Source: Pseudovibrio flavus (lineage in GTDB: Bacteria > Pseudomonadota > Alphaproteobacteria > Rhizobiales > Stappiaceae). Taken from it: DNA of 38,967 nt. A program made the position numbers and the translations under genes. The stretch is from assembly GCF_009711345.1 (NCBI RefSeq), contig NZ_SMMA01000053.1:11112-50078 (forward strand), given 5' to 3'. The notes beneath the pieces were generated by a model. The model worked only from the letters and a program-made list of their open reading frames with translations, was not told the origin of the DNA and made no database searches. Shown here piece by piece: positions 35,972-38,967 of this stretch; position 1 is the first letter of the stretch, and the number at the start of each line of letters is the position of its first letter.

Positions 35972-35995
35972 TTCGAATTCCACTAATTTATCGAA
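35972..35995. promoter_or_regulatory. Candidate LysR operator
   Basis: An inverted repeat ttcga (35972-35976) and tcgaa (35991-35995) is separated by 14 bases in the gap between the divergent LysR and SDR genes. A direct repeat tcgaatt (35973-35979 and 35991-35997) overlaps it. LysR proteins bind such dyads between divergent genes. Length and position fit; no experimental motif is known to me for this protein. Confidence 0.45.
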
Positions 35996-36053
35996 TTATC
36001 ATTTTCCATAGGATAGCGCACCAAAAGAAACACGACCGTAAAAGGAGACAGTT

Positions 36054-36776
36054 ATGTCCAAGCCTCTCGTAGCCATTACAGGTGCCAGCTCTGGCATCGG
36101 TGAAGCCATTGCCCGCTCTTTAAGCGCTGCTGGCCACCCTCTTTTGCTGATGGCGCGCCGTCTTGAGAAAATGGAAGCTCTTGACCTGCCAAACACCATC
36201 TGCAAAAGCGTAGACGTGACCGACCGTGACGCAGTGGTTGCTGCTGTTCGCGAGGCAGAAGCTGTTTACGGTCCAGTTGATGCGATGATCAACAACGCGG
36301 GCTGCATGCTGCTGGGCTCCATGGCTGACCAGAACCCTGCCGAATGGGACCAGATGGTTGATCTCAACGTAAAAGGTGTTCTCAACGGTATTCATGCGGT
36401 TCTGCCAGCTATGAAGCAGCGTAAGGGCGGCACTATCATCAACATTAGCTCGATTGCTGGCCGTAAAACCTTCCCTGCCCACGCAGCATACTGCGGCACC
36501 AAATTCGCCGTTCACGCGATCAGCGAAAACCTGCGCGAAGAAGTATCCGGCGACAACGTACGCGTAATGACTATCGCACCAGGCGCTGTAGAGACCGATC
36601 TTCTTTCTCACACCACCTCTGACGAGATTAAAGCGAACTACAAAGTCTGGAAAAAAGAAATGGGCGGAGTACTTAATCCGCAGGACGTAGCAAACGCTGT
36701 TCTTTTTGTTTACCAGCAGCCGCAGAACGTGAATATTCGCGAAGTTGTTCTTGCTGCAACAGGTCAGCCAGCCTGA
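36054..36776 (+). CDS. Short-chain dehydrogenase/reductase
   Basis: The 240-aa protein is a classical SDR oxidoreductase using NAD(P)H. It shows the cofactor loop TGASSGIGEAIA (residues 9-20), the NNAG segment (about 82-85), the catalytic Ser in NISSIAG and the Y146-x-x-x-K150 pair in YCGTK. The C-terminal substrate part follows. The closest kinds I can name are YdfG-like or clavaldehyde-dehydrogenase-like SDRs, without certainty. The ATG at 36054 has an aggaga site upstream. It diverges from the LysR gene, which is probably its regulator. The substrate is unknown. Confidence 0.95.
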   Translation: MSKPLVAITGASSGIGEAIARSLSAAGHPLLLMARRLEKMEALDLPNTICKSVDVTDRDAVVAAVREAEAVYGPVDAMINNAGCMLLGSMADQNPAEWDQMVDLNVKGVLNGIHAVLPAMKQRKGGTIINISSIAGRKTFPAHAAYCGTKFAVHAISENLREEVSGDNVRVMTIAPGAVETDLLSHTTSDEIKANYKVWKKEMGGVLNPQDVANAVLFVYQQPQNVNIREVVLAATGQPA

Positions 36777-37229
36777 TTTGAAGTAGAATTGGGCCGGTGG
36801 ATCAGTAACATTCACCGGCTCTCAGTCATGTAGTGCTCATATAACAACAAGCTGGCCAGCAAACACACTGGCTGGAGCCTATTTAGAACAACTCTCGAAA
36901 ACACATAATGTTCTGCAATTTTACCACATCAATCACGTATAAAAACACATTATTACACAATCAAAACAAACAAATACCGACACCCCATATTACAAAAACA
37001 ATAAAACCAAATATTAGCCACAATCTATAAAGTCGTAAAACGCCTGATGTGCCATTTTATTTGAGAAACACTTAAAAAATTACATTGACAAGTAGTCCAA
37101 TAAAGAAGAAATAGGGATTCAAGCCACACAGGTTTAGCAGTGAGTAAACCGGTGAGCTCGCTTAGCCACAAGCCTGCCCGAAATTTCGCGGAGCAGCTTA
37201 AGGGCCCTTCTTAAAAATTGGACGACACC
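36777..37229. promoter_or_regulatory. Long AT-rich, G-poor intergenic region with hairpins
   Basis: This 453-bp gap holds no gene. A 9-bp stem after the SDR gene (36791-36799 with 36813-36821) lacks a T-run. A gctggccagc palindrome at 36851-36860 overlaps a gccag/ctggc hairpin. Bases about 36890-37030 are A/C/T-rich and nearly free of G, which could be a Rho-loading region. A ttgaca box (37085-37090) with gaaata 17 bases later is a weak promoter candidate for the MFS gene. A ggttta/taaacc hairpin (37131-37136 with 37145-37150) and an aagggccctt palindrome (37200-37209) lie in its leader. Confidence 0.4.
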
Positions 37230-38408
37230 ATGTCTGAACAGGTCTTAATGCCTGCACCGTCCCCTATGGGTCGACGGCGCACTCTGGGGATTATTGCGGC
37301 CATCAGCGCAATTACCGCTGTGGGCGTTTCCCTATCTGCGAGCCTACCACTTCTAGCAATCACTCTGCATAGTCAGGGTGTTTCAGAAGGCTGGATCGGC
37401 ATCAACACTGCGTTTGCGGGCGTTGCAGCTATTGCTGTTACCCCTTTCTGCTCTCGTATTGCAAAAGCACTCGGCACGCCTCAGGCGTTGCTGGCTTGCA
37501 TTCTCGTGGCTGCAGTTTCCCTACCGCTCTTTTACATCGCACCATTTTGGATGTGGTTCGTCTTGCGCATCATCTTCCACGGCGCGGTAATTGTAGCGTT
37601 CGTTCTTTCAGAATTCTGGATCAACGCCCTAGCGCCTGAAAACAAGCGCGGCCTTGTCATGGGCATTTACTCGGCCATTTACGCACTTGGCTGCGTGGTC
37701 GGTCCTATGATCATGTCTGAAATCGGTACAGTCGGCTTCACCCCGTTTATCATGGCGGGCGCACTGATCGGCCTTGGCGCGATCCCAATTCTGTTTGGTC
37801 TCACTTCCGGCCCTGAAATGGAAGAGGAACAGTCCTCCTCGTTCATCTCTTTCCTTTTCATCGCTCCGGTTGCGACCCTCGCCGGCTTTGCCTTCGGCGC
37901 AGTAGGCTCCAGTGCTCTGTCGCTACTCCCACTGTTCGGAATCAAAGCAGGCTTCACCGCTGCCCAGGCAACACTTCTGATCTCCTTCATGTACGCAGGT
38001 AACATCCTGCTGCAGATTCCGATCGGGTTGCTTGCAGACCGGTTTGACCGCCGCTATCTGCTGTTCATCTGCTCTTCCGTTGGCGCTGTTGGTGCTGTCG
38101 GCATGATGTACCTGACTGATAGCTATCTCGGTCTAGCTTGCCTGCTCTTCTTCTGGGGCGGCTTGAACGGCGGCCTTTACACCATCGGCCTGACTCATCT
38201 GGGTCACCGCTTTAAAGGAGCAGACCTTGCAAGCGCCAATGCGGCATTTGTAATGATGTATTCCTTCGGCCTTCTCTTCGGTCCGGCAACCACCGGATTT
38301 GCGATGAAGGCGGCAGATGGCGTCGGGTTACCACTGACTTTTGCACTGATAATGGGCTCCTACGCAATTATTTGCTTACTAAGGACCATTATGAGTGAGC
38401 GGAGCTAA
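37230..38408 (+). CDS. MFS-family transporter, YcaD-like
   Basis: The 392-aa inner-membrane protein has 12 predicted helices of the major facilitator fold. The first helix begins with TLGIIAAISAITAVGVSLSASLPLLAITL, the helix 2-3 loop is reduced (CSRIAKALGT), and helix 7-8 carries QIPIGLLADRFDRRYLL, the better preserved MFS motif. It resembles YcaD-type transporters. I chose the ATG at 37230 because gga lies eight bases before it; a TTG at 37218 is the other choice. It lies 165 bases before rpmG in the same direction, an arrangement I remember in relatives. Substrate unknown. Confidence 0.92.
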   Translation: MSEQVLMPAPSPMGRRRTLGIIAAISAITAVGVSLSASLPLLAITLHSQGVSEGWIGINTAFAGVAAIAVTPFCSRIAKALGTPQALLACILVAAVSLPLFYIAPFWMWFVLRIIFHGAVIVAFVLSEFWINALAPENKRGLVMGIYSAIYALGCVVGPMIMSEIGTVGFTPFIMAGALIGLGAIPILFGLTSGPEMEEEQSSSFISFLFIAPVATLAGFAFGAVGSSALSLLPLFGIKAGFTAAQATLLISFMYAGNILLQIPIGLLADRFDRRYLLFICSSVGAVGAVGMMYLTDSYLGLACLLFFWGGLNGGLYTIGLTHLGHRFKGADLASANAAFVMMYSFGLLFGPATTGFAMKAADGVGLPLTFALIMGSYAIICLLRTIMSERS

Positions 38409-38417
38409 CAAGATACC

Positions 38418-38445
38418 TTGACTTTGCGCCCGCGATGAGTAGTGT
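38418..38445 (+). promoter_or_regulatory. Candidate promoter of rpmG
   Basis: A ttgact box (38418-38423) and tagtgt (38440-38445) are 16 bases apart in the 165-bp gap before rpmG. A 6-bp hairpin (cggccc 38535-38540 with gggccg 38546-38551, loop gaaaa) lies in the leader 22 bases before the start codon. Both are by-eye calls. Confidence 0.35.
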
Positions 38446-38573
38446 GCCGCTAACTTTTCACTGTATCGCTCGAACGGGTACTTACCAGTGCGACGGCATT
38501 GAGACGAGAAGCCTTCGAGCTTGATGAAAACAACCGGCCCGAAAAGGGCCGATAACTGACAGGATCCGAAGCC

Positions 38574-38741
38574 ATGGCCAAGGCTACAACAATTAAGATC
38601 AAGTTGCTGTCTACTGCAGACACCGGCTTCTTCTATGTAACCAAGAAGAACTCCCGCACCATGACCGAAAAAATGGTGAAGCGTAAATACGACCCAGTCG
38701 TAAAGAAGCACGTAGAGTTCAAAGAAACCAAGATCAAGTAA
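38574..38741 (+). CDS. rpmG: 50S ribosomal protein L33
   Basis: The 55-aa protein is L33 of the large ribosomal subunit. The sequence runs [20 protein letters not shown], then [20 protein letters not shown], then [15 protein letters not shown], which is the standard proteobacterial form. The zinc-binding CxxC pairs seen in many Gram-positive L33 proteins are absent, so it is the C-minus type, as expected. The ATG at 38574 is preceded by agga at a good distance. It stands alone with its own candidate promoter and terminator. Confidence 0.97.
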   Translation: MAKATTIKIKLLSTADTGFFYVTKKNSRTMTEKMVKRKYDPVVKKHVEFKETKIK

Positions 38742-38763
38742 TCTAGGTTTTCTTGAAAAGAAC

Positions 38764-38792
38764 AAAAAGGCGTCCCTCGGGGCGCCTTTTTT
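38764..38792 (+). terminator. Intrinsic terminator of rpmG
   Basis: A stem (ggcgtcc 38769-38775 with gggcgcc 38780-38786, one G-T pair, extended by flanking A and T) has loop ctcg and is followed by tttttt. It starts 23 bases after the rpmG stop. The rest of the window (38793-38967) shows no gene that I can support. Confidence 0.93.
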
Positions 38793-38967
38793 GTTGCCCG
38801 CGTTCCAACAGATCGTCATTGCAGAACGAAGATAACCCCTGCCCGTTTGGAACCAGAGCTTCCCCAGCATTAGTCAGAGGCCAGTGAGGCGACTGAACAC
38901 CGCCTTCCCTGCGGGCTTTGATCTGCACCCACCAGTGCACTAATAAATGCAACTGCAGCCCCGTGCC

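Noticed and set aside
38743-38952. 69-codon minus-strand frame at the right edge
   Set aside because: Its last codons run through the rpmG terminator hairpin, and composition is not protein-like.

Overview
The window looks like chromosomal DNA of a marine-type alphaproteobacterium of the Hyphomicrobiales/Stappiaceae kind; a Pseudovibrio-like organism is my best guess. That rests on moderate GC with AT-richer accessory genes, the GatCAB amidotransferase genes, and a housekeeping gene order (ruvX, pyrB-pyrC', plsY-dprA, topA, rnr, DUF983, NUDIX, MFS, rpmG) that I remember as typical of that order. The genus is inference. I see no tRNA, rRNA, CRISPR array, insertion sequence or phage gene.

Region 1 (1-12000): gatB (minus) is followed by a run of accessory genes. 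These are a small membrane protein, a YjhX-family small protein behind a hairpin-rich leader, a Tat-exported multicopper oxidase, an L-2-hydroxyglutarate-dehydrogenase-like flavoprotein, a Cache-domain chemoreceptor, a DUF2235 (Tle1-like) alpha/beta hydrolase, two small lipoproteins, a DUF2059 protein and a DUF3179 membrane protein. This block separates gatB from gatCA.

Region 2 (12000-23000): gatC-gatA (minus), then a divergent MFS/TetR pair, an exported YHS-domain protein, a DAPG-hydrolase-like protein, a UPF0173 metallo-hydrolase, ung, ruvX, an AEC-family carrier, an orphan napF-like ferredoxin and an AidB-like acyl-CoA dehydrogenase. The last two are convergent and share their stop-codon bases.

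Region 3 (23000-34100): a dense plus-strand housekeeping run. pyrB is followed by a dihydroorotase homologue whose metal-binding residues are lost (a PyrC'/PyrX-type pseudo-enzyme), then plsY, dprA, topA, rnr, DUF983 and NUDIX. One small minus-strand gene sits between dprA and topA.

Region 4 (34100-38967): an exported protein with a possible caspase-like (clan CD, C80-like) His/Cys dyad, a divergent LysR/SDR pair with an inverted repeat between them, a 450-bp AT-rich and G-poor gap, an MFS transporter, and rpmG (L33, 55 aa) with its intrinsic terminator.

The most unusual items are the secreted C80-like protein, the structured leader of the YjhX gene, the DUF2235 hydrolase beside two lipoproteins, and the degenerate dihydroorotase. 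None amounts to a proven new system; all are single-sequence readings.
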